A DNA stretch of 64,000 nucleotides. Source: Enterovirga rhinocerotis (lineage in GTDB: Bacteria; Pseudomonadota; Alphaproteobacteria; Rhizobiales; Beijerinckiaceae). The position numbers and the translations under genes were made by a program. The stretch is taken from positions 62,001 through 126,000 of the forward strand of contig NZ_SNZR01000013.1 of the NCBI RefSeq assembly GCF_004363955.1. The letters are read 5' to 3'. Below the pieces are notes generated by a model. It was not told the origin of the DNA and did not search any database. It saw nothing but the letters and a program-made list of their open reading frames with translations. Each line of letters starts with the position of its first letter. The stretch's first letter is position 1. Shown here in pieces: positions 27,072-36,522 of this stretch.

Positions 27072-27328
27072 TCGGCCTCTTGATCGTCCCGTTCCATTCA
27101 CATCCGCGATGGATCGCGTCAGCGATGGTGATCATGCACGGAATGCGAAGCGGTGCCAGCGCCCTTCGTCGGCGGTGGATACCGCCTACGAGCGCCCGCA
27201 AAGGTCGGGCCAGCCCCGGGCCGCTCAGGCGGAGCGCGCCTGCAGGCTACCGCACGCCCTAGGCAGGCGTCCGCCGCGATGGCATGAGTTGGGAGAGTTC
27301 CAAAGCAAGACTTCCGAAGGATGACGCC

Positions 27329-27796
27329 ATGGCGATGACGATGAACGGGAGCGTGACGCTGCCCGTCGACCGGCAGACGGTCTGGGCCGGCCTGAACGAT
27401 CCGGAGATCCTGAAGCGGTCGATCCCCGGCTGCCAGGAGATGACGCGGACCGAGGACGACGGCTTCGCGGCGAGCGCGAAGGTCAAGATCGGCCCCGTCT
27501 CCGCGACCTTCAAGGGCAACGTGAAGCTCACCGATATCGACCCGCCGAACGGCTACACCATCTCCGGCGAAGGCCAGGGCGGGATCGCGGGCTTCGCGAA
27601 GGGCGGCGCCAAGGTCTCGCTCGCCGATGCCGAGGGCGGCGGCACGGTTCTCAACTACGATGTCGAGGCCAATGTCGGCGGCAAGATCGCCCAGCTCGGC
27701 GGCCGGCTGATCAACGGCGTCGCCAAGAAATACGCCGACGAGTTCTTCGCCAATTTCGCCAAGGCCCTGACCGGCGAGGGGGCGAGCGCGGCCTGA
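27329..27796 (+). CDS. CoxG-like SRPBCC-family protein
   Basis: A 155-residue protein of the START/SRPBCC fold, carbon monoxide dehydrogenase subunit G (CoxG) type. The sequence MNGSVTLPVDRQTVWAGLNDPEILKRSIPGCQEM is the family opening, and FKGNVKLTDIDPPNGYTISGEGQGG, GGAKVSLADAEGGGTVLNYDVEANVGGKIAQLGGRLI are family hallmarks. CoxG helps recruit or assemble molybdenum hydroxylases at the membrane in carboxidotrophs, but no coxMSL genes are present here, so the name is structural only. ATG 27329 follows a GAAGGA ribosome-binding site. Confidence 0.85.
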   Translation: MAMTMNGSVTLPVDRQTVWAGLNDPEILKRSIPGCQEMTRTEDDGFAASAKVKIGPVSATFKGNVKLTDIDPPNGYTISGEGQGGIAGFAKGGAKVSLADAEGGGTVLNYDVEANVGGKIAQLGGRLINGVAKKYADEFFANFAKALTGEGASAA

Positions 27797-27974
27797 TACC
27801 CGTCGATCCGGACGAAACCGGACGGCACTCTCGCCGGCCGGCTCCTGTTTTCTGAGCGAGGTCATCGCGATCGCTTCCTCCTCGCCTCGCCCCGTCTGGC
27901 AGCCCCTGACCGAGGCGGATCTGCCTCGGCTCGACGCCATCGCGCGCTCGGCCCATCCGGACCTGCCCGAGCGT

Positions 27975-28391
27975 GTGAGCGTGCTCGCGGAGAAGGCGGG
28001 GCTGTGCCCCGAGGCCTGCCGGAAGCTCGTCCGCGGCGAGGAGATGATCGGCTACGCGCTGGCGCATCCCTGGCGCCTCTTCGACATCCCGAGGCTCGAT
28101 TCGTATCTTCTCGCCCTCCCGCCGGATCCCGACTGCCTCTACCTGCACGACATCGCGGTCCTGCCCGAGGGGAGGGGCAGCGGCGCGGCGGGCCGATATG
28201 TCGATCATCTGCGCGCCACGGCGCGGTCTCGGGGGCTGGCCTCGCTCGCCTGCGTGTCGGTCTACGGCACGAGCCGGCTCTGGCGGGCATTCGGCTTCGA
28301 GATCATCGTCGATCCGCGGCTCGAGGCGGCGCTTCGCGGCTACGACGAAAGCGCGACCTACATGGTGGCGCGGGTCGAGGAGAGCCCGTGA
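27975..28391 (+). CDS. GNAT-family acetyltransferase, start uncertain
   Basis: A GNAT-fold protein with motif A as LYLHDIAVLPEGRGSGAAGRYVDHLRATARSRG (G-R-G-S-G-A) and a LWRAFGFE motif B. GTG 27975 is the first canonical start and gives 138 residues. However, the same frame continues upstream with family-like sequence (VWQPLTEADLPRLDAIARSAHPDLPER, coded from about 27894), which would complete the normal N-terminus. No ATG, GTG or TTG lies ahead of it before the frame closes, only CTG 27852. Either a rare start codon is used, an error or mutation removed the start, or the gene is truncated. Confidence 0.7.
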   Translation: MSVLAEKAGLCPEACRKLVRGEEMIGYALAHPWRLFDIPRLDSYLLALPPDPDCLYLHDIAVLPEGRGSGAAGRYVDHLRATARSRGLASLACVSVYGTSRLWRAFGFEIIVDPRLEAALRGYDESATYMVARVEESP

Positions 28392-28485
28392 TCCCGGCCG
28401 TGCTTCCGCCGGGCGCCGTGATCCGCAGCGCGGCGGCTCGAACCGGGTTCCGATAAGAGGGCGGGCTGTCGTCTCGGCGTTGAGC

Positions 28486-28560
<75 letters not shown>

Positions 28561-28660
28561 ACGGCGGCGCCCTCATAAGCTGGCGCGCGCGCCGGGGCAA
28601 TGGCCCGGCCCGCACCTTCTCTCCGGCCGCCGTACCGTGCGCTCGCTCCGGCCGTGCCGG

Positions 28661-29743
28661 TCAGGCGACGCCTTCGTCGAGATCCTCCGCCGTGGGCGTC
28701 GCCGTCTCGAGGATGCGGTCGGCGAGGAGGCCGGCATTCTGGCGAATCGCCTGCTCGATCCGGTTGGCGATGTCGGGATTGTCGCGCAGCAGCGACTTCG
28801 CGTTCTCGCGCCCCTGGCCGAGCCGCTGGCTGTCGAAGGAGAACCAGGAGCCCGACTTCTCGACGATCCCGGCCTTGACGCCGAGATCGACGAGTTCGCC
28901 GGCCTTCGAGATGCCTTCGCCGAACATGATGTCGAACTCGACCTGCTTGAAGGGCGGCGCGACCTTGTTCTTGACGACCTTGACCCGCACGGCGTTGCCG
29001 ATGGCCTCGTCGCGGTCCTTCAGCGTCGAGACGCGCCGGATGTCGAGGCGGACGGAGGCGTAGAACTTGAGCGCATTGCCGCCCGTCGTCGTCTCGGGCG
29101 AGCCGTACATCACGCCGATCTTCATGCGGATCTGGTTGATGAAGACCACCATCGCCTTCGAGCGGGAGATCGAGGCGGTGAGCTTGCGGAGCGCCTGGCT
29201 CATGAGGCGCGCCTGGGACCCGGGCTGGACGTCGCCCATCTCGCCCTCGATCTCGGCGCGCGGGGTGAGGGCCGCGACGGAATCCACGACGAGGACGTCG
29301 ATCGCGCCCGAGCGCACCAGCGTGTCGCAGATCTCGAGCGCCTGCTCGCCGGTATCGGGCTGGGAGATCAGGAGGTCTTCGAGCTTCACCCCGAGCTTGC
29401 GGGCATAGACGGGATCGAGCGCGTGCTCGGCATCGACGAAGGCGCAGACGCCGCCCTTCTTCTGCGCCTCGGCGATCGTGTGCAGGGCGAGGGTGGTCTT
29501 GCCCGAGCTTTCCGGACCGTAGATCTCGATCACCCGCCCGCGCGGCAGGCCGCCGACCCCGAGCGCGATGTCGAGCCCGAGCGAGCCCGTCGAGACGGTC
29601 TCGATCTCGACCGCCTGCTGGTTCTTGCCGAGCCGCATGATCGAGCCCTTGCCGAAGGCTCGCTCGATCTGGGAAAGCGCTGCATCCAGCGCCTTGGTCT
29701 TGTCCATGGTGGGGCTTTCGATGAGACGCAGAGCTGACGACAT
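28661..29743 (-). CDS. recA: Recombinase RecA
   Basis: A 360-residue RecA, which forms filaments on single-stranded DNA for homologous recombination and SOS induction. Walker A is GPESSGKTT (about residues 78-86); [19 protein letters not shown], the loop-1 region [56 protein letters not shown] with loop 2 are all intact. ATG 29743 ([22 protein letters not shown]) matches the alphaproteobacterial N-terminus; ATG 29707 is an alternative. An SOS-type box lies about 60 bp upstream, so LexA control is likely. Confidence 0.97.
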   Translation of the reverse strand: MSSALRLIESPTMDKTKALDAALSQIERAFGKGSIMRLGKNQQAVEIETVSTGSLGLDIALGVGGLPRGRVIEIYGPESSGKTTLALHTIAEAQKKGGVCAFVDAEHALDPVYARKLGVKLEDLLISQPDTGEQALEICDTLVRSGAIDVLVVDSVAALTPRAEIEGEMGDVQPGSQARLMSQALRKLTASISRSKAMVVFINQIRMKIGVMYGSPETTTGGNALKFYASVRLDIRRVSTLKDRDEAIGNAVRVKVVKNKVAPPFKQVEFDIMFGEGISKAGELVDLGVKAGIVEKSGSWFSFDSQRLGQGRENAKSLLRDNPDIANRIEQAIRQNAGLLADRILETATPTAEDLDEGVA

Positions 29744-29801
29744 GCGCAAGGCCCTTATGACAGCGGTGGAAGCCGGACTCAACGAGGAGCCGAGCCAGAA
29801 T

Positions 29802-29816
29802 GTACACGGTTTGTTC
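29802..29816 (-). promoter_or_regulatory. SOS (LexA) box of recA
   Basis: On the minus strand GAAC-AAACCGT-GTAC matches the alphaproteobacterial LexA consensus GAAC-N7-GAAC in seven of eight positions with exact spacing. It lies about 60 bp ahead of the recA start, where such a box is expected. Confidence 0.6.
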
Positions 29817-29968
29817 TCATTGGCAACAGGCGTTGTCCGGTTTTTGGGAGCCGGCCGCGCTCGGAGCTCCGCCTGGCCTCGGTGGGGACCTCTCGCCGGG
29901 CCGCCCGGTCTCGGCAACGCTTTTCGCCGGGGGGCGTGGGCATCGTCCGATGGAAGTGGAGTACCGGG

Positions 29969-30238
29969 ATGAGTGATCCGACCGTGTCCTGGCGCGTCGT
30001 CGCCGTCTGCGCCGTCGTCGTACTGGTCGGCCTTTCGGGGCTGTTCCGGGTTCTCGCCCTCAGCCGGACGTCGCTGTCGCTGCTCGCCATCCTCCGCCGC
30101 GAGCATACCCGCCGGACGTTCGAGCCGACGGATTTCGACGGTCGATGGGCCTGGCTGCTCTATCGGTCCGCGCTGTGGCTCATGCTGCCGGCGGCCGGCC
30201 TCGTCCTGCTGCTGTTCGCGACGCGCCCGAGCGGATGA
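29969..30238 (+). CDS. Small two-helix membrane protein (hypothetical)
   Basis: An 89-residue protein with two hydrophobic helices, residues about 8-28 ([22 protein letters not shown]) and 65-85 ([17 protein letters not shown]), separated by a basic loop ([20 protein letters not shown]). No family is recognised. ATG 29969 lies after GGGATGAG-type sequence. It is divergent from recA and convergent with cckA. Confidence 0.5.
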   Translation: MSDPTVSWRVVAVCAVVVLVGLSGLFRVLALSRTSLSLLAILRREHTRRTFEPTDFDGRWAWLLYRSALWLMLPAAGLVLLLFATRPSG

Positions 30239-30263
30239 GCCGGCCCGCGAGCGGCGCCCGCGC

Positions 30264-32870
30264 CTAGCGCGCGATCGCCGTCTTCACCGTCTCGACGAGC
30301 TGCTTCAGCGTGAACGGCTTTGGCAGGAAGGAGAACGCCTCGCCCTCGGGCAGGTGCTTCTCGAAGGCATCTTCCGCATAGCCCGAGACGAAGACGAAGC
30401 GGATGTCCGGATGGCGCTTGCGCAATTCGCCGAGCAGCGTCGGGCCGTCCATCTCGGGCATCATGACGTCGGAGACCACGAGGTCGACCGACGAGCCCCG
30501 CTCCTCGATGATCTCGATCGCCTCGAAGCCGGAGGCGGCCTCGAGCACCGTGTAGCCCCGCGCGGCGAGCGCCCGGCTGTTCACGGCCCGGACCGCGTCC
30601 TCGTCCTCGACGAGGAGGATCGTGCCCTGGCCGGTATGGTCGGCCGCGCGGGGCTTCGCCGCCGGCTTCTCGGCCGGAGGAGAGGCCGCGGCGGCGACCG
30701 GGGTCGTCCCGGTCCCGATCACGGCCGGCGCGGGCTCGGGGGCGGCCTCCGCCTCGGGCTCGTGGCGCGGCAGATAGATCGAGAAGGTCGTGCCCGCTCC
30801 CACCGCGGAATCGACATAGATGAAGCCGCCCGATTGCTTGACGATGCCGAACACCGTCGAGAGGCCGAGGCCGGTGCCCTTGCCGAGTTCCTTGGTCGTG
30901 AAGAAGGGCTCGAAGATCTTGTCCAGCACGTCGGGGGGGATGCCGGTGCCGGTATCGCCGACGGCGACCCGGACATAGTCGGCGGGCGGCAGGTCGGCGA
31001 GGTCGAGGCGCTTCGCCTCGGCGGCCTCCACATTGGCGGTCGTGATCGTGACGGTGCCGCCGTCCGGCATCGCGTCGCGCGCATTGACGGCGAGGTTGAT
31101 GACGACCTGTTCGAGCTGGTTGACGTCGGCCTTGACGGGCCAGAGGTCGCGTCCCTGGCGAAGGTCGAGCTGCACGCGCTCGCCGAGGAGGCGCTTCAGG
31201 AGGAGCGAGAGGTCGGAGACGGCGTCGCCCAGCCGCACCACCTCGGGCCGCAGCGTCTGGCGGCGCGAGAAGGCGAGCAGCTGGCGGACGAGGCTCGCGG
31301 CCCGGTTCGCGTTCTGCTTGATCTGCATGATGTCCTGGAAGGACGGATCGGTCGGCCGATGCGCGGCGAGCAGAAGGTCGGAATAGCCGATGATGGCCTG
31401 AAGGACGTTGTTGAAGTCGTGCGCGACGCCGCCGGCGAGCTGGCCGACGGCCTGCATCTTCTGGGCCTGGGCGAATTGCTGCTCGAGCTGGCGCTGCTCG
31501 GTCGTGTCGAGGCCGTAGAGGATGACGGCCTCGCCGTCCTCGCCCGCATCGGATTTCTCGACCGGCGCGAGCCAGAGCCGGGCCTGGCGCCCGCCCTCGA
31601 CGGTGAGGGCGGTGTCGAGCGGCGTCGTCTCGGCCTGGCCCGAGGCGGCGGCGCGCGCGGCCTCCTCGAAGCGCGGCCGGTCGGCCGGCGAGACGTAGTC
31701 CAGCACCGAAGGCGGCCCGCTCGCGCCCGTGCGCGAGGGGGCGCCGAACAGGCGCAGGAAGGAGGGGTTCGAGCGCAGGATGCGCGACTGCGCGTCGAGC
31801 GTCGCGATGGCGAGCGGGGTCGAGTTGAAGAAGCGCGCGAACCGGACTTCGGCCGCGCGCTGGCCTTCGCCGCCCGCATTCTCCCCGGCCGAGCGGTTGA
31901 GCACGAGGGTGCGCGAGGAGCCCGGCCGGCCGTCCTGGCCGAAGGCGATCCGGTGGTGCAGGCGCACCGGCAGGCTCTGCCCGCCGCGGCGGGCGAGGTC
32001 GAGATCGAGCGTCTCCGTGCGGGCCTCGCCGGGCCGCCCGTCCATCCGGGTCAGCATGGCGACGACGGAGGCCGGCATGATGTCGGCGAGCTTCAGGCCC
32101 CCGGGGCCGACCTTGGCGAGGTCGTGGTCGAGCCAGGCGGCGAGCGTCGCGTTCATGTAGACGACGTCCCCCTCGGGCGAGACCGAGAAGAAGCCGGCGG
32201 GGGCGTGGTCGAGATAGTCGATCGCGTGCTGGAGCTCCTGGAAGACGTTCTCCTGCCGCTCGCGCTCGTGGGTGACGTCGGCGACGCTCCAGATCGCCCC
32301 GCTGCGGGCGGCGCCGGTGGCGAGCGGCCTCACCCGGACGCGATACCAGCCGAAATCGCGCCCGCCATCGAGGGCCGGGGAGAGCCGCATCTCCTCGGCG
32401 GTCGAGCGTCCGTCCCGCGTCGCCTGGGCGAGGCGGTAGACGGCCTCGGAGACGTCCGGGCCGCCGCTGAACAGCCGTTCCGGCGGCCGCAGATCCGACA
32501 GGCCGTTCGCCCCCGACAGGGCGAGGTAGCGCTCGTTCGCATAGAGGATGCGCGCCGAATCCTCGACGACGAGGATGCCGTCCGGCGAGCCGTCGGCCAC
32601 GGCCTTGGTGAGATCGTTGCGGGCGCTCGTCCCGCCGAGCCGGACGGCCCCGACGGCAAGCGCGAACAGGAAGAAGACGCCCGCCATGGCGAGCAGCGCC
32701 AGCACCGCGAGCAGCAGCGGCTGCGCCTGCTCGCTGGACAGGAAGGCGATGCCGCCGACCGCTGCGACGAGGAGGCCGGCCAGCGCCAGCAGCATGCCCA
32801 GCCGGCCGGGCCGATCAGACTTGTCGATCACCGAGGGTGCAGTGCCCCTGACATCAGCCATCCCGCTCAC
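30264..32870 (-). CDS. cckA: Hybrid histidine kinase CckA (cell-cycle)
   Basis: An 868-residue hybrid kinase matching CckA, the bifunctional kinase/phosphatase that feeds phosphate through ChpT to the master regulator CtrA. Two N-terminal helices (about residues 25-75) are followed by PAS-type domains (to about 460), the HisKA box [22 protein letters not shown] with phospho-acceptor His484, an HATPase with [14 protein letters not shown] and [10 protein letters not shown], and a C-terminal receiver with Asp801 in [12 protein letters not shown]. It sits 20 bp beyond flhB and may be co-transcribed with the flagellar operon. The start may be ATG 32870 or 32861. Confidence 0.93.
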   Translation of the reverse strand: MSGMADVRGTAPSVIDKSDRPGRLGMLLALAGLLVAAVGGIAFLSSEQAQPLLLAVLALLAMAGVFFLFALAVGAVRLGGTSARNDLTKAVADGSPDGILVVEDSARILYANERYLALSGANGLSDLRPPERLFSGGPDVSEAVYRLAQATRDGRSTAEEMRLSPALDGGRDFGWYRVRVRPLATGAARSGAIWSVADVTHERERQENVFQELQHAIDYLDHAPAGFFSVSPEGDVVYMNATLAAWLDHDLAKVGPGGLKLADIMPASVVAMLTRMDGRPGEARTETLDLDLARRGGQSLPVRLHHRIAFGQDGRPGSSRTLVLNRSAGENAGGEGQRAAEVRFARFFNSTPLAIATLDAQSRILRSNPSFLRLFGAPSRTGASGPPSVLDYVSPADRPRFEEAARAAASGQAETTPLDTALTVEGGRQARLWLAPVEKSDAGEDGEAVILYGLDTTEQRQLEQQFAQAQKMQAVGQLAGGVAHDFNNVLQAIIGYSDLLLAAHRPTDPSFQDIMQIKQNANRAASLVRQLLAFSRRQTLRPEVVRLGDAVSDLSLLLKRLLGERVQLDLRQGRDLWPVKADVNQLEQVVINLAVNARDAMPDGGTVTITTANVEAAEAKRLDLADLPPADYVRVAVGDTGTGIPPDVLDKIFEPFFTTKELGKGTGLGLSTVFGIVKQSGGFIYVDSAVGAGTTFSIYLPRHEPEAEAAPEPAPAVIGTGTTPVAAAASPPAEKPAAKPRAADHTGQGTILLVEDEDAVRAVNSRALAARGYTVLEAASGFEAIEIIEERGSSVDLVVSDVMMPEMDGPTLLGELRKRHPDIRFVFVSGYAEDAFEKHLPEGEAFSFLPKPFTLKQLVETVKTAIAR

Positions 32871-32890
32871 CGCTTACCCTCGACACAGCC

Positions 32891-33961
32891 CTACGACGCG
32901 CGCCGCTTCAGCCGCAAGACAAACCCGATCACCTCCGCCACCGCCTTGTAGTGGTCCACCGGTATCTCGTCGTCGATCTCGACCGTGGCGTGGAGCGCTC
33001 GGGCGAGCGGCGGGTTCTCGATCACGGCGACGCCGTGCTCGGCCGCGATCGCCCTGATTCGCAGGGCGAGGGCATCGACGCCCTTGGCCACGCAGACCGG
33101 CGCCGCCATCCCGCTCTCGTAGCGCAGGGCGACGGCGAAGTGGGTCGGGTTGGCGATCACGACCGTCGCCTTGGGCACCGCCTTGGCGACGCTCTGGCGC
33201 AGGCGCTGCTGCCGGAGCTGCCGGAGCTTGGCCTTGATCTCGGGATTGCCGTCCTGCTCCTTCATCTCGCGCTTGACCTCCTCGCGGGTCATGCGCTGGC
33301 GCTTCATCCAGCTGAAGCGCTGGAACAGGATGTCGGCGATCGTGATGATCGCGTGCAGGGCGAGGATGCCGCCGAGGAGCTTGAGCGCGAGCCCGAGGGA
33401 GACGGCGACGACGGCGGTCGGCTCCTGGCCGACGAGGCTCTCGAACCGGTCGCGTTCGCGCCACAGGACCCAGCCCGCGAGCGTGCCGACGAGCGCGATC
33501 TTGGCGATCCCCTTCACGAACTGGACGATGCCCTGGGCACCGAACATGCGCTTGAGGCCGGCGAGCGGCGAGAGGCGGCTGAGTTTCGGCGTCAGCTGCT
33601 CGGCCGAGAAGACCGGCCGGTGCTGGACGAGACCGGCGGCGAGGGCCGCGGCGATCACGATGCCGAGCGGCAGCGCGAGCGCGCGCAGGGCGACGAAGAG
33701 GCCGTTCGTGCCGGCCGCCTGGATGCCGGCCCCGTCGGAGGGCACGAGATGCGCCCCGGCGAGATAGGATTTGAGGTCGTGGGCGAGGCGCGGCCCGGTG
33801 CCGAAGACCGGCATCAGCATCAGGGCGAGGGTGAGCGCGCCGAGGCCGAGGAAGACCGAGACCTCCTGGCTCTTCGGCACGTCGCCGCGCTTATGCGCCT
33901 CCTGGAGCCGGTGCGGTGTCGGCTCCTCGGTCTTGTCTTCCCCTTCCTGTCCCTCGGCCAT
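32891..33961 (-). CDS. flhB: Flagellar export switch protein FlhB
   Basis: A 356-residue export-gate protein that switches substrate specificity of the flagellar type III apparatus. The N-terminus (EDKTEEPTPHRLQEAHKRGDVPKSQEV) is canonical, four helices follow, and the autocleavage site NPTH is present at residues 271-274 within VVIANPTHFAVALRY. Length is normal. The ATG overlaps the fliR stop by one base. Confidence 0.96.
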   Translation of the reverse strand: MAEGQEGEDKTEEPTPHRLQEAHKRGDVPKSQEVSVFLGLGALTLALMLMPVFGTGPRLAHDLKSYLAGAHLVPSDGAGIQAAGTNGLFVALRALALPLGIVIAAALAAGLVQHRPVFSAEQLTPKLSRLSPLAGLKRMFGAQGIVQFVKGIAKIALVGTLAGWVLWRERDRFESLVGQEPTAVVAVSLGLALKLLGGILALHAIITIADILFQRFSWMKRQRMTREEVKREMKEQDGNPEIKAKLRQLRQQRLRQSVAKAVPKATVVIANPTHFAVALRYESGMAAPVCVAKGVDALALRIRAIAAEHGVAVIENPPLARALHATVEIDDEIPVDHYKAVAEVIGFVLRLKRRAS

Positions 33962-34716
33962 CAGACGCTCCCGAGGCCCTGGAGGAAGCGGCCGAGATCG
34001 GCGAGGTACACGCTCATCATCATGCCGAGGCAGGCGAGCAGGATCAGCATGCCGATGAGGACGCTGAGCGGCAGCGCCAGGAAGAAGACCTGCAGCTGCG
34101 GCATCAGGCGGGACAGGATGCCGAGCCCGAGATTGAACAGGAGCGCGAAGACGACGAACGGGGCCGCGATCTTGACCCCGAGGGCGAAGCCGCGCGCGAC
34201 CGCGCCGATGGCGAGCCTCGCGACGTCGCCGCTATCGGGGATCCCGGCGGGGGGCAGAAGACTGTAGCTCTCGCGGATCGCGCCGATCGCGAGATGATGC
34301 AGGTCGGTCGCGAAGATCAGCGTCGCGCCGAGCAGCGACAGGAAATTGCCGATGACGGCCTCCTGCCCGCCGGCCGCGGGATCGACCGACATCGCGAAGG
34401 AGAGGCCGATCTGGGAGGCGACGACGTTGCCGGCCGTCTGCAGGGCGGCCATCACGGCGCGGGTCGCGAGACCGAGGACGAGCCCGACCGCGATCTCGCC
34501 GATCAGCAGCCCGACGATCGCCGCCGGCGCGAGCCCGGCGGGAAGGAGCGGGCGCAGGATCGGCATCATCATCAGGGTCAGGAACAGGGCGATGGCGAGC
34601 CGCAGCCTCGGCATCACGAAGCGCTCCCCCAGTCCCGGCATCAGCATGACGAGGATGCCGACCCGCGCGAAGGCGAGCATGAAGAGGGTCGTCAGCTCGG
34701 GGATGGCGAAGGTCAT
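33961..34716 (-). CDS. fliR: Flagellar export protein FliR
   Basis: A 251-residue membrane component of the flagellar type III export gate. The family pattern is seen in FMLAFARVGILVMLMPGLGERFVMPRLRLAIALFLTLMMMP, GEIAVGLVLGLATRAVMAALQTAGNVVASQIGLSFA, and FLALPLSVLIGMLILLACL. Start ATG 34716 fits the family N-terminus TFAIPELTTLFML; an upstream in-frame start would add 14 polar residues. It lies about 74 bp after fliQ in the operon. Confidence 0.94.
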   Translation of the reverse strand: MTFAIPELTTLFMLAFARVGILVMLMPGLGERFVMPRLRLAIALFLTLMMMPILRPLLPAGLAPAAIVGLLIGEIAVGLVLGLATRAVMAALQTAGNVVASQIGLSFAMSVDPAAGGQEAVIGNFLSLLGATLIFATDLHHLAIGAIRESYSLLPPAGIPDSGDVARLAIGAVARGFALGVKIAAPFVVFALLFNLGLGILSRLMPQLQVFFLALPLSVLIGMLILLACLGMMMSVYLADLGRFLQGLGSV

Positions 34717-34790
34717 GGCCGAATCACGCTGCGCCAGATCACGATGTCTCGTGCGCAAAGTCGAGACGCCGGATCGGTTCTGCGCCGCCG

Positions 34791-35057
34791 CTATCCGCCC
34801 GAGACGATCCGGGCCGCGATCCGGCCCATATAGGCGCCGAGAGCATCCGCCATGAACGGCATGAACAGGAGCAGGCCCCCGAACACGGCCATGATCTTAG
34901 GCACGTAGATCAGCGTCTGTTCCTGGACCTGAGTCAGGGCCTGGACCAGCGACACGACGAGACCGACGACGAGCGCGATCAGCATGAGGGGCCCGGCGAC
35001 CTTGAGGAAGGTCACGATCCCGTCTCGGGCGACGTCGAGGATGGCGGCACCGGTCAT
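34791..35057 (-). CDS. fliQ: Flagellar export protein FliQ
   Basis: An 88-residue, two-helix export-gate subunit. Family core GPLMLIALVVGLVVSLVQALTQVQEQTLIYVPKIMAVF is intact, with the FxPKI element. Length is exactly that of the family. It lies 16 bp downstream of fliE. Confidence 0.95.
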   Translation of the reverse strand: MTGAAILDVARDGIVTFLKVAGPLMLIALVVGLVVSLVQALTQVQEQTLIYVPKIMAVFGGLLLFMPFMADALGAYMGRIAARIVSGG

Positions 35058-35073
35058 GGTCGCGATCTCCTGC

Positions 35074-35406
35074 TCAGACCTGCATCCGCATGATTTCCTC
35101 GTAGGCCGCGATCACGCGGTCGCGCACGGCGACGAGGCTCTGGAGGGCGGTCTCGCTTTCGGCGACGGCGGTCACGACCTCGACGAGGTTGGTCTTGCCG
35201 GAGGCCGCGGCGATCGCCTGGGCCTCCGCCTTGCGGCTCGCCCCGGCGGCACCGTCGAGGGCGCTCGCGACGAGCTGGCCGAAGCCCGGGGCCGCCGCGG
35301 CGGCCGCGCCCCCCTGGATCCCCGCCGCGAGGCCCTTGAGCGCTCCGGCCTTGGTGAGCTGCTGCGTCGCCGTATAGGCGCCGACTGCGAAACCCGTGGC
35401 TGTCAT
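35074..35406 (-). CDS. fliE: Flagellar hook-basal body protein FliE
   Basis: A 110-residue basal-body protein that links the MS ring to the rod. The C-terminal family pattern NLVEVVTAVAESETALQSLVAVRDRVIAAYEEIMRMQV is clear; the N-terminal half is Ala/Gly-rich. It is placed between flgC and fliQ, the standard order in Hyphomicrobiales. Confidence 0.92.
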   Translation of the reverse strand: MTATGFAVGAYTATQQLTKAGALKGLAAGIQGGAAAAAAPGFGQLVASALDGAAGASRKAEAQAIAAASGKTNLVEVVTAVAESETALQSLVAVRDRVIAAYEEIMRMQV

Positions 35407-35428
35407 GGTCGGATCCGGTGGCTCGCCG

Positions 35429-35839
35429 TCAGGCGCGCAGGAGATCGAGGGTCCGGCTGATCATCCGCCGGGTCGCGGTCACGACGTTCACATTGGCCTC
35501 GTAGCTGCGCTGGGCCTCGCGCATGTCGACCTGCTCGATGAGCGAATTGACGTTCGGCAGCTTGACGTTGCCGAGCGTGTCGGCCGCCGGATGTCCGGGA
35601 TCGAACTTGGTGCGGAAGGCCGAGGCGTCCGGGCGGACGCGACCGAGCCCGACGACGCTCGCCTCGAGGTCCCGGTCGAAGCTGCGCTCGAAACTCGGGA
35701 TCTTGCGCCGGTAGGGGTCGGCGCCCGGCTTGCTGCCCGTGGAATCGGCATTCGCGATGTTCTCGGCGATGACTCTCATCCGGCCCGACTGGGCGCGGAG
35801 ACCGGAGGCGGCCACGGCGATGGAGCGCATGAAATCCAC
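35429..35839 (-). CDS. flgC: Flagellar basal-body rod protein FlgC
   Basis: A 136-residue proximal rod protein. The N-terminal rod motif RSIAVAASGLRAQSGRMRVIAENIANADST and the C-terminal QVDMREAQRSYEANVNVVTATRRMISRTLDLL heptad stretch match FlgC. GTG 35839 (VDFMRS...) gives the normal N-terminus; ATG 35830 is the alternative. It starts 2 bp beyond flgB and is followed by fliE. Confidence 0.94.
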   Translation of the reverse strand: MDFMRSIAVAASGLRAQSGRMRVIAENIANADSTGSKPGADPYRRKIPSFERSFDRDLEASVVGLGRVRPDASAFRTKFDPGHPAADTLGNVKLPNVNSLIEQVDMREAQRSYEANVNVVTATRRMISRTLDLLRA

Positions 35840-35841
35840 GA

Positions 35842-36279
35842 TCAGGCTCCCTTCACGCCGGCCGCGATGCGCAGCATGGCGAGGCTCTTCTGGTAGAGCG
35901 AGGTGGCAAGCTGGTACTCGGACTGGTTCTCGGCGACCTTCAGCATCTCTTCCTCGAGATTGACCGCGTTGCCGGACGGGCGGGTCTCGACGCGGCGGGC
36001 CGGCTTCGCATCCCCGCCTTGGCTGAGCGTTCCCGTCAGATGCATCGGATCGGTGAGCGCAACGGGCACCATCCCGCCCGCCGTCGCCCGGGACGAGGCC
36101 GACACGACCGGCTGGAACGGGGCGAGGTCCTTCGGCCGGAATCCGGGCATGTCCGCGTTCGAGACGTTCTCGGCCAGGAACTTCTGCCGCGTCTGGTGCC
36201 ATTGCATGCGGTCGCGCAGCATCGTGACGATCGGAAGCGAAGTCATCGACATGGCCGAGAGGCCTCCGATCGGCGCCAT
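35842..36279 (-). CDS. flgB: Flagellar basal-body rod protein FlgB
   Basis: A 145-residue proximal rod protein, with the FlgB pattern LPIVTMLRDRMQWHQTRQKFLAENVSNADMPGFRPKDL and the C-terminal VNLEEEMLKVAENQSEYQLATSLYQKSLAMLRIA. The start may be ATG 36279 or the internal ATG 36252 (MTSLPIV follows). It is the first gene of the flagellar operon, with a perfect CtrA box 38 bp upstream. Confidence 0.93.
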   Translation of the reverse strand: MAPIGGLSAMSMTSLPIVTMLRDRMQWHQTRQKFLAENVSNADMPGFRPKDLAPFQPVVSASSRATAGGMVPVALTDPMHLTGTLSQGGDAKPARRVETRPSGNAVNLEEEMLKVAENQSEYQLATSLYQKSLAMLRIAAGVKGA

Positions 36280-36316
36280 GGTCGGCCCGAGCCGGCAAAA
36301 CTTGCCGCACTTATGG

Positions 36317-36331
36317 TTAACGGAGCGTTAA
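36317..36331. promoter_or_regulatory. CtrA binding site upstream of flgB
   Basis: The sequence TTAA-CGGAGCG-TTAA is an exact match to the CtrA consensus TTAA-N7-TTAA. It lies 38 bp upstream of the flgB start and on the fliO side about 190 bp from that gene. Class II flagellar operons are classic CtrA targets in alphaproteobacteria, so this box probably controls flgB-flgC-fliE-fliQ-fliR-flhB. Confidence 0.7.
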
Positions 36332-36522
36332 GCGTCTGACCGCGAAGGCCTCGCCGCGGCCCCGCGGCCCAGGCGGCAGCGTCGCCGGCGACCGCCCCGA
36401 CGATCCTGCGACCGGAGTGCGCGACACCCGCGGGGAAACGTGTTAACGCGTTGTCCCGCAAGGCCGGTCCCGCGAGCCGGGACGGGCCTCGCGTGCGAGC
36501 TTCCGTCGAGAGAGTCCCAGTC

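Noticed and set aside
27329-27796. Carbon monoxide dehydrogenase operon suggested by the CoxG-like gene
   Set aside because: No coxM, coxS or coxL genes are nearby; the SRPBCC protein is found alone in many genomes.
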